A stretch of DNA of 64,000 nt from CAYFKJ01 sp964343605 (GCA_964343605.1 CAYFKJ010000006.1:248001-312000); one strand, 5' to 3'. Shown: positions 43,624-52,624, counted from the stretch's first letter. Numbers and translations: made by a program. The notes: generated by a model from the sequence alone, not told the origin.

Positions 43624-44307
43624 TCAAGATTTGATGCGCGAGCGGATTTTTTCGTCCGTCAATTCCCGGATGGCGTCCGCGGCAATCCACTTGGCGGCCG
43701 GCGTACCGCGTGCGGCGATGCGTTCGGCGCAATCCAGGGCGTGGGCGTTGAGCGCATGGCTACGCTTTCCGATTTGCCTGAGCGCCCAGTTGACGGCCTT
43801 TTTGACGAAGTTGCGATTATCGTCCGAGTGGGCCTCGATCAGCGGCAGGAGATCGACGAACCGTTCGTCCGGCTCGCGCTTGGCATGAACGGCAAGCGAC
43901 GCCAAAAGCGCGAAACCGGCCCGGCGCACGAATTCCTCTTCCCGCGCCGTCCATTGCTCGACCTTGTCCCAGGCCTCGGGCAGGCGGCGGTAGAGGTTCA
44001 TGCAGTGCTGATCGCAGACGTCCCAGGAATCGAATTCCGCCGCCCATCTGTCCATCAAGTCGCCGTCGACCCGCTTGGGCTCGGCGACCAGGGCCGCCAG
44101 AATGCGGGCTTCGTGGATGCCAGTGTCATAGAGCGCCAGGGCCAGTTCCTGATCCCGTCCCAATTCCTTGGCCAGACCGCGGATCTGCGGCATGCGCAGG
44201 CCCAGCACGCGATCGGTATTGATGCCGTAGCGCGCCATGCCGTCGCGCGACGACGGGTCGGCCATGCCGCGCATGCGTTCGATGGTGTCTTTAACGTCTT
44301 CCGCCAT
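43624..44307 (-). CDS. DNA alkylation repair protein (AlkD-like HEAT repeat)
   Basis: A 227-residue helical-repeat protein. It contains LGLRMPQIRGLAKELG near residue 35, DQHCMNLYRRLPEAWDKVEQW, and VKKAVNWALRQIGKRSHALN near residue 175, all hallmarks of the AlkC/AlkD-like family. AlkD glycosylases remove N3- and N7-alkylated bases without base flipping. The ATG at 44307 gives the normal N-terminus. A shadow frame on the plus strand (43549 onward) is rejected. Confidence 0.85.
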   Translation of the reverse strand: MAEDVKDTIERMRGMADPSSRDGMARYGINTDRVLGLRMPQIRGLAKELGRDQELALALYDTGIHEARILAALVAEPKRVDGDLMDRWAAEFDSWDVCDQHCMNLYRRLPEAWDKVEQWTAREEEFVRRAGFALLASLAVHAKREPDERFVDLLPLIEAHSDDNRNFVKKAVNWALRQIGKRSHALNAHALDCAERIAARGTPAAKWIAADAIRELTDEKIRSRIKS

Positions 44308-44352
44308 TCCCTTCGTTCCTCGGAATCCCAAGCAGGGGCTTTACTTTATCAG

Positions 44353-44370
44353 GTTGGGCTGGCAAATAAT
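44353..44370 (+). repeat. Dispersed GTTGGGGTGGC motif, site 4
   Basis: GTTGGGCTGGCAAATAAT matches the core of sites 1-3 with one change in the G run. It lies 75 bp before the small coiled-coil protein gene and upstream of the divergent AlkD-like gene. Confidence 0.45.
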
Positions 44371-44445
44371 GTCATCGTTGCAGGGCGGGGGACGCCCAAA
44401 TTAGGATGCGGGGTCCGTCCCCAACGGGGCAAAAGGGAATCGACT

Positions 44446-44859
44446 GTGATCGGTTTTATCGTCCGGCTATTTCTCTCACTCTTCCTCGACAAGGATGGGC
44501 GGCAGGCGCTTGCGCGTCGCGCGCATATCAATCAGCTCGAGGACGAGCTGAAGATCGAGATGGCCAAAACAAACGCCTTGATCAATGCGCTCAACAAGCA
44601 AGGCGACCAGGCCCTGGGTATTTCAGACGACCGCCAGGCGGAGATCGCCAAGGCGCTGGAAAGCCAGACTCGTGCCCAGGCGGCCCTGAACGAGCTCGAC
44701 CCCGAAACCCGCCGCCGCATGATCGAACGCGTTCTGGCGGACGAGCCTCAAGTAAATGGGCCGACTTCCGACGCGGGTCCCGGGGGTACCGTCGTCGGCG
44801 GTGGTGACGACGAGGCCATAGGGGAAGGCGGCGCCTTGGGGGAAGGCGAGCGGGGTTAA
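44446..44859 (+). CDS. Small membrane-anchored coiled-coil protein of unknown function
   Basis: I do not recognise this 137-residue protein. It starts with a hydrophobic helix (VIGFIVRLFLSLFL, residues 1-14), continues with a heptad-rich helical region (about 25-105) and ends in a Gly/Glu-rich tail. The GTG at 44446 has AGGGA eight bases upstream. The frame is open upstream, but that part lies opposite the AlkD-like gene. It precedes meaB by 12 bp, so the two are likely co-transcribed. Confidence 0.6.
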   Translation: MIGFIVRLFLSLFLDKDGRQALARRAHINQLEDELKIEMAKTNALINALNKQGDQALGISDDRQAEIAKALESQTRAQAALNELDPETRRRMIERVLADEPQVNGPTSDAGPGGTVVGGGDDEAIGEGGALGEGERG

Positions 44860-44871
44860 TAAGCGTGCGCC

Positions 44872-45894
44872 ATGGCTCATGACGAGGGCGCCTTTGCCGA
44901 AATATCCGAAGACATTAAGAATCTAGCGCTTGGCGTCGTAGACGGTGAACGGCGTGCGCTGGCGCGCGCCATCACGCTTGTGGAGTCCAGACGTCCCGAC
45001 CATCAGGCCGACGCCGAAGCCCTCCTGTCGGCCGTCTTGCCCCACACAGGCGGCGCCGTTCGGCTCGGTATCACGGGACCCCCGGGCGTGGGCAAATCCA
45101 CCTTTATTGAAGCATTCGGCCTGCATCTGGTGGAACAGGGCAGGCGCGTGGCCGTTCTGGCCGTCGATCCTTCCTCGGCCCGGTCCGGCGGATCCATCCT
45201 CGGCGACAAGACGCGCATGGAGGAACTTTCGCGCCATCCTTCGGCTTTCATCCGGCCCTCGCCCTCGGGCGGTACCCTCGGCGGCGTCGCCCGGCGCACG
45301 CGGGAAGCCATGATGATCGTCGAGGCGGCGGGTTTCGACGTCGTCATCGTCGAGACAGTCGGCGTTGGCCAGTCCGAAACCACGGTTGCGGCCATGGTCG
45401 ACATGTTCCTGTTGCTGTTGGCGCCGGGGGGCGGCGACGAACTGCAGGGCATCAAGCGCGGCATCATGGAGCTTGCCGACCTCGTCATCGTCAACAAGGC
45501 GGATGGCGACCTGAAGGCGGCGGCCGGACAAATCGCCGCCGAATACAAGGGGGCCCTGGGGCTAATGCGCCCGGTTACGCCGCACTGGTCGCCGGAAGTG
45601 GTGTCCTGTTCGGCCATGGAAAAAACCGGCATGGACGGCGTCTGGGATGCCGTCATCAGCCACCACGAGACGTTCGAGGCCGCGGATGCCCTGACAACCC
45701 GACGATCCGAGCAATCGCGAGAATGGCTGTGGACGGAAATCGAAGCCAGCCTGAACCAGGCTTTTTCCGACGATTCGGCGGTGCAGGCGCGCCTCGGCGA
45801 CATCGAAGACCAGGTCGCCGCGGGAAAAATGACGCCGACGGCAGCGGCGGCGATGCTTTTGCAGTCGTTCCGGGGCGGCGACGATCCGTCATAA
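44872..45894 (+). CDS. meaB: Methylmalonyl-CoA mutase-associated GTPase MeaB (ArgK)
   Basis: A full-length 340-residue G3E-type GTPase. Walker A is ITGPPGVGKSTFIEAFG near residue 66, switch regions contain AVDPSSARSGGSILGDKTRM and VIVETVGVGQSE, and the specificity motif is VNKADGD. MeaB gates adenosylcobalamin transfer to methylmalonyl-CoA mutase and protects it from inactivation, so it partners the mutase encoded 2.7 kb upstream. A terminator-like hairpin follows the stop. Confidence 0.95.
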   Translation: MAHDEGAFAEISEDIKNLALGVVDGERRALARAITLVESRRPDHQADAEALLSAVLPHTGGAVRLGITGPPGVGKSTFIEAFGLHLVEQGRRVAVLAVDPSSARSGGSILGDKTRMEELSRHPSAFIRPSPSGGTLGGVARRTREAMMIVEAAGFDVVIVETVGVGQSETTVAAMVDMFLLLLAPGGGDELQGIKRGIMELADLVIVNKADGDLKAAAGQIAAEYKGALGLMRPVTPHWSPEVVSCSAMEKTGMDGVWDAVISHHETFEAADALTTRRSEQSREWLWTEIEASLNQAFSDDSAVQARLGDIEDQVAAGKMTPTAAAAMLLQSFRGGDDPS

Positions 45895-45935
45895 GTCCTT
45901 GACGCTATGGCGGGCCTGGCTTAAAAAACGCCGTC

Positions 45936-45969
45936 GCCGGGTTCGAAAGCCCGGCTTATTCCTTTTTTC
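45936..45969 (+). terminator. Probable rho-independent terminator after meaB
   Basis: GCCGGG and CCCGGC form a 6-bp stem around TTCGAAAG, followed by TTATTCCTTTTTT. The T run is interrupted, so termination may be partial before rpmB. Confidence 0.65.
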
Positions 45970-46018
45970 TACGAAATTGCGCCGCCCATGCGGCGATGAA
46001 AACCTGGATGTTCGAACC

Positions 46019-46318
46019 ATGGCACGACGCTGCGAATTGACCGGCAAAGGCGTACTGACCGGCAACAACGTGAGCCACGCTCACAACAAATCCCGCCGCC
46101 GCTATCTGCCCAATGTGCAGAATACGGCGCTTTACAGCGAGGCCCTGGAACGCACCTTCCGTTTCAAGGTGTCGGCCTACGCCATCCGCTCGGTCGAGCA
46201 TGTCGGCGGCCTGGACGCCTTCCTGGCCAAGGCCAAGGACGCCCAGCTTTCAGACGGCGCCCGGCGCATCAAGCGCCAGATCGCCAAGAAACTGGAAGCG
46301 GCGAGCGCCGCAGCGTAA
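46019..46318 (+). CDS. rpmB: 50S ribosomal protein L28
   Basis: The 99-residue protein starts MARRCELTGKGVLTGNNVSHAHNKSRRRYLPNVQ (shown in part), the highly conserved L28 opening. The C-terminal part is the long alphaproteobacterial form ending in a Lys-rich helix and AASAAA. It is a structural protein of the large subunit. The frame is open to 45899, but that extension covers the upstream terminator. I chose the ATG at 46019 by homology. Confidence 0.96.
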   Translation: MARRCELTGKGVLTGNNVSHAHNKSRRRYLPNVQNTALYSEALERTFRFKVSAYAIRSVEHVGGLDAFLAKAKDAQLSDGARRIKRQIAKKLEAASAAA

Positions 46319-46396
46319 CGCCGGTTCGGATCCCCGCTCCGGTTAGCGGGCCGGACCAAGACCGCGATACCGACCGGACTTGACGGAGGCTGCGCC

Positions 46397-46939
46397 ATGA
46401 CCCGCCTGGTAACCCTTGCACGCGAGCTCTGGCTGCCCATTTCGGCGATGGTGGCGATCATCGTCGTCTCAAATATTGCCGTTCAGATCCCGATCAACGA
46501 CTGGCTCACCTGGGGCGCGTTTACCTACCCTATCTCGTTCCTCGTTACCGACCTGACAAACCGCCGATTTGGCCCGGAGCGGGCCCGCCGCGTCGTCTAC
46601 GTCGGTTTCGCCATCGCCGTGGTGGCGTCGATCTACTTCGCCGGCGCGCGCATTGCCGTGGCCTCCGGCAGCGCCTTCCTGTTTGCCCAGCTCCTGGACG
46701 TCACGGTTTTCGACCGCCTGCGCAACATGAGCTGGTGGCGGGCGCCGCTGATATCTTCCGCGCTGGCCTCGGCGCTCGATACCGCCCTCTTCTTCTCCCT
46801 CGCCTTCGCCTTCACAGGCCTGCCTTGGATTACCTGGGCGCTGGGCGACCTAGCCGTCAAGTGGGCGATGGCGGGCACCATGCTGATCCCGTTCCTGGCC
46901 CTCATGCGGTACATCGCCCCGGCGCCGGTCCGCACCTAG
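46397..46939 (+). CDS. yhhQ: VUT-family queuosine precursor transporter (YhhQ-like)
   Basis: A 180-residue protein with about six membrane segments and the VUT pattern: VVSNIAVQIPI near residue 25, FTYPISFLVTDLTNRRFGPERARRVVY near residue 45 (the acidic TD motif is conserved), and a C-terminal membrane segment with WALGDLAVKW. YhhQ imports preQ0/preQ1 for queuosine tRNA modification. GGAGG precedes the ATG. A two-hairpin repeat begins two bases after the stop. Confidence 0.88.
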   Translation: MTRLVTLARELWLPISAMVAIIVVSNIAVQIPINDWLTWGAFTYPISFLVTDLTNRRFGPERARRVVYVGFAIAVVASIYFAGARIAVASGSAFLFAQLLDVTVFDRLRNMSWWRAPLISSALASALDTALFFSLAFAFTGLPWITWALGDLAVKWAMAGTMLIPFLALMRYIAPAPVRT

Positions 46940-46940
46940 G

Positions 46941-47040
46941 GTGTTTCAAGTTTTGCTTGAAACACTGAGGCCCGGTCACACATTGCGGTACCTTGAAAGC
47001 ATGAGACGAGGCGTTTCCGGTTAAACGGAAAACGCTCTAT
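46941..47040 (+). repeat. Two-hairpin repeat, copy 1
   Basis: The first hairpin is GTGTTTCAAG-TTTTG-CTTGAAACAC. A spacer with CACATTGCGGTACCTTGAAAG and ATGAGACGAGGC follows, then GCGTTTCCG/CGGAAAACGC and GCTCTA. The same layout recurs at 54189-54289, with nearly identical blocks ATGAGACGAGGCGTTTCCG and GCTCTA. Confidence 0.75.
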
Positions 47041-47140
47041 CCACTTCACAATTCGGAGAGCGTGTTCGGGAACGCCTTGGAAGGGCGTTCCCCGGACCCG
47101 ATAATGCCGCCTTCAAAACAAAATAAGGGGGAGGCACAGT

Positions 47141-47899
47141 ATGTTTGCACGCAGAAGTGTCATGAAGGGCGTTGCCGGTTTGCCATTGGCGGCCTTACTG
47201 GCGGACCCGCGACTGTCTCGGGCGGCCGCGTCGGCCTTGGAACCGGTGGGCATCACCACAAAGGGCGGTCAAAGCGTTTCGGCGGCTCTGGCGGTTCCCG
47301 CCGCGGCCAAGGCACCGGCCGTCATGTTGGTGCACGAATGGTGGGGCCTCAACGACCAGATCAAGACGGTGGCGGGTGAATTTGCCCGCGAAGGTTTCCT
47401 CGCCCTGGCCATCGATCTTTACAAGGGTTCGGTCGGCAAGACACCGGACGAGGCGCGGGCGCTGACCCGTTCCGTGAAGCCGGACGAAGCCGTCGATACC
47501 GTCTCCTCCTGGATCGCCTGGCTCAAGGCTCACGGCCGGGGCAACGGCAAGGTCGCGACCATCGGTTGGTGTTTCGGCGGCGGCTGGTCGCTCAACGCCT
47601 CCCTGGCGGCGCCGGTTGACGCCACCGTGATCTACTACGGCAATGTCGCGAAAGGCGCCGACCAGTTGACCGGCCTCAAAGGGCCAGTACAGGGCCACTT
47701 CGCGACCGAAGACAAATGGATCAACAAGAAGATGGTGTCGGGGTTTGAGGCCGCGATGAAGACCGCGGGCAAGAGCCTGGAAACCCATTGGTACGAGGCC
47801 AACCACGCTTTTGCCAATCCGACCCAGGCCCGCTACGACGAAGCCGACGCCAAGCTTGCCTGGTCGCGCACGATCGAGTTTCTGAGGAGGACACTTTGA
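47141..47899 (+). CDS. Exported dienelactone hydrolase-family protein
   Basis: The 252-residue protein starts with a twin-arginine-like signal (MFARRSVMKGVAGLPLA, cleavage near ASA). The alpha/beta hydrolase domain has VLVHEWWGLND-like sequence (MLVHEWWGLNDQI), the Cys nucleophile in IGWCFGGGWSL near residue 144, and the catalytic His in WYEANHAFANP. Dienelactone hydrolases open lactone rings in aromatic degradation, but many family members have other substrates. A GTCAT-ended repeat follows. Confidence 0.85.
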   Translation: MFARRSVMKGVAGLPLAALLADPRLSRAAASALEPVGITTKGGQSVSAALAVPAAAKAPAVMLVHEWWGLNDQIKTVAGEFAREGFLALAIDLYKGSVGKTPDEARALTRSVKPDEAVDTVSSWIAWLKAHGRGNGKVATIGWCFGGGWSLNASLAAPVDATVIYYGNVAKGADQLTGLKGPVQGHFATEDKWINKKMVSGFEAAMKTAGKSLETHWYEANHAFANPTQARYDEADAKLAWSRTIEFLRRTL

Positions 47900-47907
47900 T
47901 CGGTTCC

Positions 47908-48020
47908 GTCATCCCGGACGGCGCAGGCCGATCCGGGATCCATGCCTGAGCGTTTGAATTACTCGCCGGAGCATCAAATTTCGCCGGTACGGCATGGATT
48001 CCCGCTTCCGCGGGAATGAC
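47908..48020 (+). repeat. GTCAT-ended dispersed repeat, copy 3
   Basis: A 113-bp element begins GTCATCCCGG and ends GCGGGAATGAC. It shares GATCCGGGATCCATGCCTGAG-type sequence with copy 1, and the right hairpin ATTCCCGC/GCGGGAAT is conserved. It fills the gap between two converging hydrolase genes. Confidence 0.75.
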
Positions 48021-48032
48021 GATGAATTGACT

Positions 48033-48986
48033 TTACGCTTCGAAAGCGGCTTTGACGGCGGCGGCGATTTCCTCGGCAGCCGTCTGGGCCTCGTCGATGA
48101 CCTTGCCCATGGTGAGGAAGCCGTGAATCTGGCCCTCGTAACAGCTGTAGTCGGCAGCGACGCCGGCAGCGTTGAGCAGATCGGCATAGGCCTTGCCTTC
48201 GTCCCGCAGGGGGTCATACCCGGCAGTTAGAACCAGGGCGGGAGGAAGCGCAGACAGGTCGTCATGCAAGGCGGGCGAGACCCGCCAATCGCTGCGTTGA
48301 TCTCGATTTTCCAGGTACTGATCCTGAAACCAGCGCTGGCCCTTGGCCGTCAACATGTGACCTTCGCCGAATTCCGCGTGCGACGGGGTAGTGCAGTGAA
48401 GATCGGTGGCGGGATAGATCAGGGCCTGGAAGGCGATTTCGGGTCCGTCCGCGTCGCGGGCCAGGATGGAGACGACGGCAGCAAGGTTGCCGCCCGCCGA
48501 ATCGCCGCTGACGGCGAGGCGTGACGGATCGATGGCGCGGCCGCCGGCACCTGCGGCAACCCACTGCGTGACGGCCATGCAATCCTCGACGGCGGCGGGA
48601 AACTTGTGTTCCGGCCCCATGCGGTAATCGACGGAGAAAACGGCAAAGCCGCCGGCGTTGGTCAACCAACGGCATATGACGTCGTGGGTATCGGGATCGC
48701 CGATAACCCAGCCGCCGCCGTGAAAGAAGACCAGCGCGGGCACACGCTCCGCGTCGCGCGATCCCTTGGGCCGGTAGTAACGAACAGGAACAGGACCGGC
48801 GTCGGTTTCAACGGAAAGATCCTCGGACAGGCCCACGTCTGGCGGCTCGGGCGACAACGCACCCCGGCTGTCGCGGTAGAACGCCCGCGCCTCCGTCGGT
48901 GACATCTCTTCCAGAGGGGGGCGGCCTTCGGCTTCCGCCTGTTCGATCAGCTCGAGAACCAGTTTGGCGCCGGGATGTAGGGTCAA
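48033..48986 (-). CDS. HSL-family alpha/beta hydrolase
   Basis: A 317-residue esterase of the hormone-sensitive-lipase group. The oxyanion motif is FFHGGGWVIGD near residue 87, the nucleophile Ser is in VSGDSAGGNLA near residue 160, the acid in LTAGYDPLRDEG and the His in GQIHGFL. The substrate is an unknown small ester. The start is the TTG at 48986, with GGGAG eight bases upstream. It precedes cobT by some 16 bp on the 3' side of that gene, so it may belong to the cobST transcript. Confidence 0.88.
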   Translation of the reverse strand: MTLHPGAKLVLELIEQAEAEGRPPLEEMSPTEARAFYRDSRGALSPEPPDVGLSEDLSVETDAGPVPVRYYRPKGSRDAERVPALVFFHGGGWVIGDPDTHDVICRWLTNAGGFAVFSVDYRMGPEHKFPAAVEDCMAVTQWVAAGAGGRAIDPSRLAVSGDSAGGNLAAVVSILARDADGPEIAFQALIYPATDLHCTTPSHAEFGEGHMLTAKGQRWFQDQYLENRDQRSDWRVSPALHDDLSALPPALVLTAGYDPLRDEGKAYADLLNAAGVAADYSCYEGQIHGFLTMGKVIDEAQTAAEEIAAAVKAAFEA

Positions 48987-49002
48987 GGGCTCGGCTCCCG
49001 TC

Positions 49003-50862
49003 CTAATGCATGGCGCGGCGGCCCGTGGGCACGCGGCTCAAGGGGTCGTCTTCGAAGAGCTCCGCCAGTTTCTCCAACATCACGCCGCCCAGTTGTTCGG
49101 CGTCGACGATGGTGACGGCGCGGCGGTAGTAGCGCGTTACGTCGTGGCCGATGCCGATGGCGACGAGATCGACGGGCGAGCGCGCCTCGACCCACTGGAT
49201 GACCTGCCGGAGGTGACGGTCGAGATAGTTGCCGGGATTGACGCTGAGGGTCGAATCGTCGACCGGCGCACCGTCCGAAATGACCATCAGGATGCGCCGT
49301 TCCTCCTGGCGGGCCAGCAGGCGGGCGTGGGCCCACAACAGCGCCTCGCCGTCGATGTTCTCCTTCAATAATCCCTCGCGCAGCATCAGGCCGAGGTTTT
49401 TGCGTGCCCGGCGCCAGGGCTCGTCCGCCGACTTGTAGACGATGTGCCGGAGATCGTTGAGGCGGCCCGGATTGGGCGGCTTGCCGTCGGCCAGCCATTT
49501 CTCGCGTGATTGGCCGCCCTTCCAGGCCCGCGTGGTGAAGCCGAGGATCTCGACGCGCACCGAACAACGTTCCAGCGTGCGTGCCAGGATATCGGCGCAC
49601 ATGGCGGCGACACTGATGGGCCGGCCGCGCATGGAGCCCGAATTGTCCAGCAGCAGGGTGACCACGGTGTCGCGGAAATCGGTTTCGCTCTCGCGTTTGA
49701 AACTGAGCGGGTTTTCCGGGTTCGTGACGACGCGCGAAAGCCGCCCGGCGTCGAGGATGCCTTCCTCGAGATCGAATTCCCAGGAACGGGTCTGCTTGGC
49801 CAGCAGGCGGCGCTGCAGCCGGTTGGCCAGCTTGCCCACCATGCCCTGCAAGTGGTGCAGTTGCTGATCCAAATGGGCGCGCAGGCGGGTCAATTCCTCG
49901 TCGTCGCAGAGCTCAGAAGCCTTGGTGACTTCGTCAAAGGCGGCGGTGTAGGGGCGGTAGGGCTTTTCGCTCGGGTCGTTGAGCGGCAGATCGTCGGGCC
50001 ACCAGGGTTGTTCGCTGCGGCCCGGTTCGTCGTCGCCGGCCGCCTCGGCCTGATCCTCGCCGATTTCGCCGTCGGCTTCGATACCGGCTTCGCTCTCGCC
50101 CTCGGCGGTTTCCTGGGTGTCCGATTCCGACTGCTCGGGACCTTCCGCGGCATCGCCTTCGTCGGACGCTTCCTGTTCGGTGGCGCCGTCGTCCTCGCCC
50201 GAGGATTCGTCGTCCATTTCCTCGCCGTCCCATTCATCGGCGAGGTCCAAGTCGGCGATCAATTGCCGGGCGCAGCGCGCGAAAGCCGTCTGGTCGTGGA
50301 TGTTCTCGGCGAGATCGGCCAAATCGCCGGCGGCCTTGTCGAGCACCATGGGCTTCCACATCTCGACCACCGGCTTGGCAGCGGCCGGCGGGGGGCGGCC
50401 GGTCAGCCGTTCCCTGACGATCAGGCGCAAGGCTTCCGCCAGCGGCGCATCAGCTTTGTCCTTGACGGCATCGAAACCGTGACTGACGCAGTGATCCTCA
50501 AGGGCGGCATCGAGGTTCTGCGCTATGCCCTTCATGCGCTTGGTGCCGATCGCTTCAACCCGTGCCAGCTCGACCGCGTCGAACACGGCCCGGGCATCCG
50601 CCCCCGGCGGCATGGCATGGGCGTGGGTTGCGGTGTCGTGGTAGCGCAGCTTCAGCGCGATACTGTCGGCGGTGCCCCGGATGTTGGCCACCTCGCCGGG
50701 CCTGAGATCGCGCGACGGCAAGGGCAAACGTGCAGTATCTCCCGCAGTTCCTGGCGGATCGGAGGAGTAGCTCACCTCCAGCTCGCGCCGGCCCGAGATG
50801 GCGCGCACGGTCGCGGCGACCGCCTGCTTGAACGGGTCGGTGGGATTGTCGTTGCCGGCCAC
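49003..50862 (-). CDS. cobT: Aerobic cobaltochelatase subunit CobT
   Basis: A 619-residue CobT. The N-terminal part (about residues 1-200) has the conserved helical domain, and the middle (about 215-310) is a very acidic stretch rich in Asp and Glu. The C-terminal von Willebrand-type domain has the MIDAS motif LLDNSGSMRGRP. With CobS and CobN it inserts cobalt into hydrogenobyrinate diamide in aerobic cobalamin synthesis. I chose the GTG at 50862, 23 bp after the cobS stop. The frame is open to 50982 but overlaps cobS. CobN is not in the window. Confidence 0.94.
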   Translation of the reverse strand: MAGNDNPTDPFKQAVAATVRAISGRRELEVSYSSDPPGTAGDTARLPLPSRDLRPGEVANIRGTADSIALKLRYHDTATHAHAMPPGADARAVFDAVELARVEAIGTKRMKGIAQNLDAALEDHCVSHGFDAVKDKADAPLAEALRLIVRERLTGRPPPAAAKPVVEMWKPMVLDKAAGDLADLAENIHDQTAFARCARQLIADLDLADEWDGEEMDDESSGEDDGATEQEASDEGDAAEGPEQSESDTQETAEGESEAGIEADGEIGEDQAEAAGDDEPGRSEQPWWPDDLPLNDPSEKPYRPYTAAFDEVTKASELCDDEELTRLRAHLDQQLHHLQGMVGKLANRLQRRLLAKQTRSWEFDLEEGILDAGRLSRVVTNPENPLSFKRESETDFRDTVVTLLLDNSGSMRGRPISVAAMCADILARTLERCSVRVEILGFTTRAWKGGQSREKWLADGKPPNPGRLNDLRHIVYKSADEPWRRARKNLGLMLREGLLKENIDGEALLWAHARLLARQEERRILMVISDGAPVDDSTLSVNPGNYLDRHLRQVIQWVEARSPVDLVAIGIGHDVTRYYRRAVTIVDAEQLGGVMLEKLAELFEDDPLSRVPTGRRAMH

Positions 50863-50885
50863 GGGTTGGCGCTTTCCCTCAGGCG

Positions 50886-51890
50886 TTAGTTGAGGCTGAC
50901 GGCCGCGGAGCTCTCGGGCAGTTCCTCGCCGAGGGCGCGCTGATAATACTCGGCCACAGTGGCGCGTTCGATCTCGTCGCACTTGTTGAGAAAGGTCAGG
51001 CGGAAAGCGAACGCCACGTCGTCGAAGATCCGGGCGTTTTCGGCCCAGGTGATGACGGTTCGGGGCGACATCACGGTGGAGATGTCGCCATTGACGAAGC
51101 CCTGGCGCGTCAACTCGGCGACATTAACCATGTTGGAAATGAGCTTCTGGCCTTCGGGGTTGTCATAAGTCGGCGACTTGGCCAGGACGATGTTGGCCTC
51201 TTCCTCATGGGGCAGATAGTTGAGCGTCGTGACGATCGACCAGCGGTCCATCTGGCCCTGGTTGATCTGCTGCGTGCCGTGATAGAGCCCCGTCGTGTCG
51301 CCCAGGCCGACCGTATTGGTCGTGGAGAACAGCCGAAACGCCGAATGCGGCCGGATCACCTTGTTCTGGTCCAGCAATGTCAGACGGCCCTCGGCCTCCA
51401 GCACGCGCTGGATGACGAACATCACGTCGGCGCGGCCGGCGTCGTACTCGTCGAACACCAAGGCGGTCGGTGATTGCAACGCCCAGGGCAGAATGCCCTC
51501 GCGGAATTCAGTGACCTGCTTGCCGTCGCGCAGGACGATGGCGTCCTTGCCGATCAGGTCAATGCGGCTGATGTGGCTGTCCAGATTGACCCGGACACAG
51601 GGCCAGTTGAGCCTGGCTGCGACCTGTTCGATGTGGGTCGACTTGCCGGTGCCGTGGTAGCCCTGGATCATGACCCGCCGGTTATGGGCGAAGCCCGCCA
51701 GGATCGCCAGCGTCGTGTCGCGGTCGAAGCGGTAGCTGTCGTCGACATCGGGCACGTGGCCCGAAGGTTGCGAAAACGCCGGAACTTCAAAATCCGTATC
51801 GATCCCGAAGGCCTGACGAACGGAAACCGTGATGTCGGGCGTGCCGGTGGGATGATCCATTGCGTCCACGGCGGTCGATTGCTCAGTCAT
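50886..51890 (-). CDS. cobS: Aerobic cobaltochelatase subunit CobS
   Basis: A 334-residue AAA+ ATPase. Walker A is MIQGYHGTGKSTHIEQV near residue 75, Walker B LVFDEYDAG, and the sensor region LFSTTNTVGLGD. CobS and CobT form a hexameric motor that drives cobalt insertion by CobN. It heads a cobS-cobT pair and lies downstream of a DnaJ-domain gene on the same strand. Confidence 0.95.
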   Translation of the reverse strand: MTEQSTAVDAMDHPTGTPDITVSVRQAFGIDTDFEVPAFSQPSGHVPDVDDSYRFDRDTTLAILAGFAHNRRVMIQGYHGTGKSTHIEQVAARLNWPCVRVNLDSHISRIDLIGKDAIVLRDGKQVTEFREGILPWALQSPTALVFDEYDAGRADVMFVIQRVLEAEGRLTLLDQNKVIRPHSAFRLFSTTNTVGLGDTTGLYHGTQQINQGQMDRWSIVTTLNYLPHEEEANIVLAKSPTYDNPEGQKLISNMVNVAELTRQGFVNGDISTVMSPRTVITWAENARIFDDVAFAFRLTFLNKCDEIERATVAEYYQRALGEELPESSAAVSLN

Positions 51891-51977
51891 GTCGTCTCAA
51901 TTCCTGGATTTACGGTGGGTGGCGGCAACATAAGCGCGCCGAGCCGATAGCTCAAGAACTAGAATAAGTCTTGGGCC

Positions 51978-52541
51978 TCAACTGTAGCCGCAGTTCAAAA
52001 GGTAGGTATAGGCGCTGTTGACGGCTTTAAAGCGGTCGCCCGCCTTGTCGTCGCCGCCGTTCAGGTCGGGATGGTACTTCTTTGCAAGCTCTTTGTATCG
52101 CGATTTGATCTCGTCGAGACTGGCGCGCGGGCTGAGATTGAGTTCCGCCAGCGACTCGCGCTCCTGGGGCGGCAACTGGCGTACAGCGGCTTCGGCTTGC
52201 GCCTCGGCGCCGATCTTGAACCCGGCTGCATCGAACACGCCGAGGTCGTCCTGGATCGTCTCGCTATTGGCCGCAGCGCCGTTCAGGCCGAGACGCCAGG
52301 TGGGGCGGTGGCCCGTGACATCCGATCTTTGAAAGTGTTCGACTTCGTCGTCCGTCATTTGTTCGAAGAAATTCCAGGACTTGTTGTAATCGCGCACATG
52401 ATCGAGGCAGAACCAATAGTATTCCGTCAGATTGGACGGCGATTTCGGCGCCCGATAAGCGCCGAAATCCTGGCAATCGGGATGATCGCAGGTTCGCACG
52501 GCGGCCTCTTCGGCGGCCCTTTGGAACTGGTTTCGAGTCAT
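51978..52541 (-). CDS. J-domain (DnaJ-like) protein
   Basis: The 187-residue protein has a C-terminal J-domain (about residues 130-187) with LAKKYHPDLNGGDDKA, so the HPD motif that stimulates DnaK is intact. The N-terminal two thirds contain CDHPDCQDFGAYRAPKSP and a WFCLDHVRDYN stretch, a possible two-Cys/His metal site found in this alphaproteobacterial family. It is placed next to cobS and bolA as in many relatives. The client is unknown. Confidence 0.88.
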   Translation of the reverse strand: MTRNQFQRAAEEAAVRTCDHPDCQDFGAYRAPKSPSNLTEYYWFCLDHVRDYNKSWNFFEQMTDDEVEHFQRSDVTGHRPTWRLGLNGAAANSETIQDDLGVFDAAGFKIGAEAQAEAAVRQLPPQERESLAELNLSPRASLDEIKSRYKELAKKYHPDLNGGDDKAGDRFKAVNSAYTYLLNCGYS

Positions 52542-52624
52542 GTGGAAATTATGGGGAATCAGGCGTTTTAGTTCAAGCGTGTGTCGGGCTTGACCGGGAG
52601 ATTTGGTTGACGCTTCGCCGAATC

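Noticed and set aside
43549..44445. Long upstream part of the frame that ends at 44859
   Set aside because: It lies opposite the AlkD-like gene; only the part from the GTG at 44446 has a ribosome site and its own coding character.
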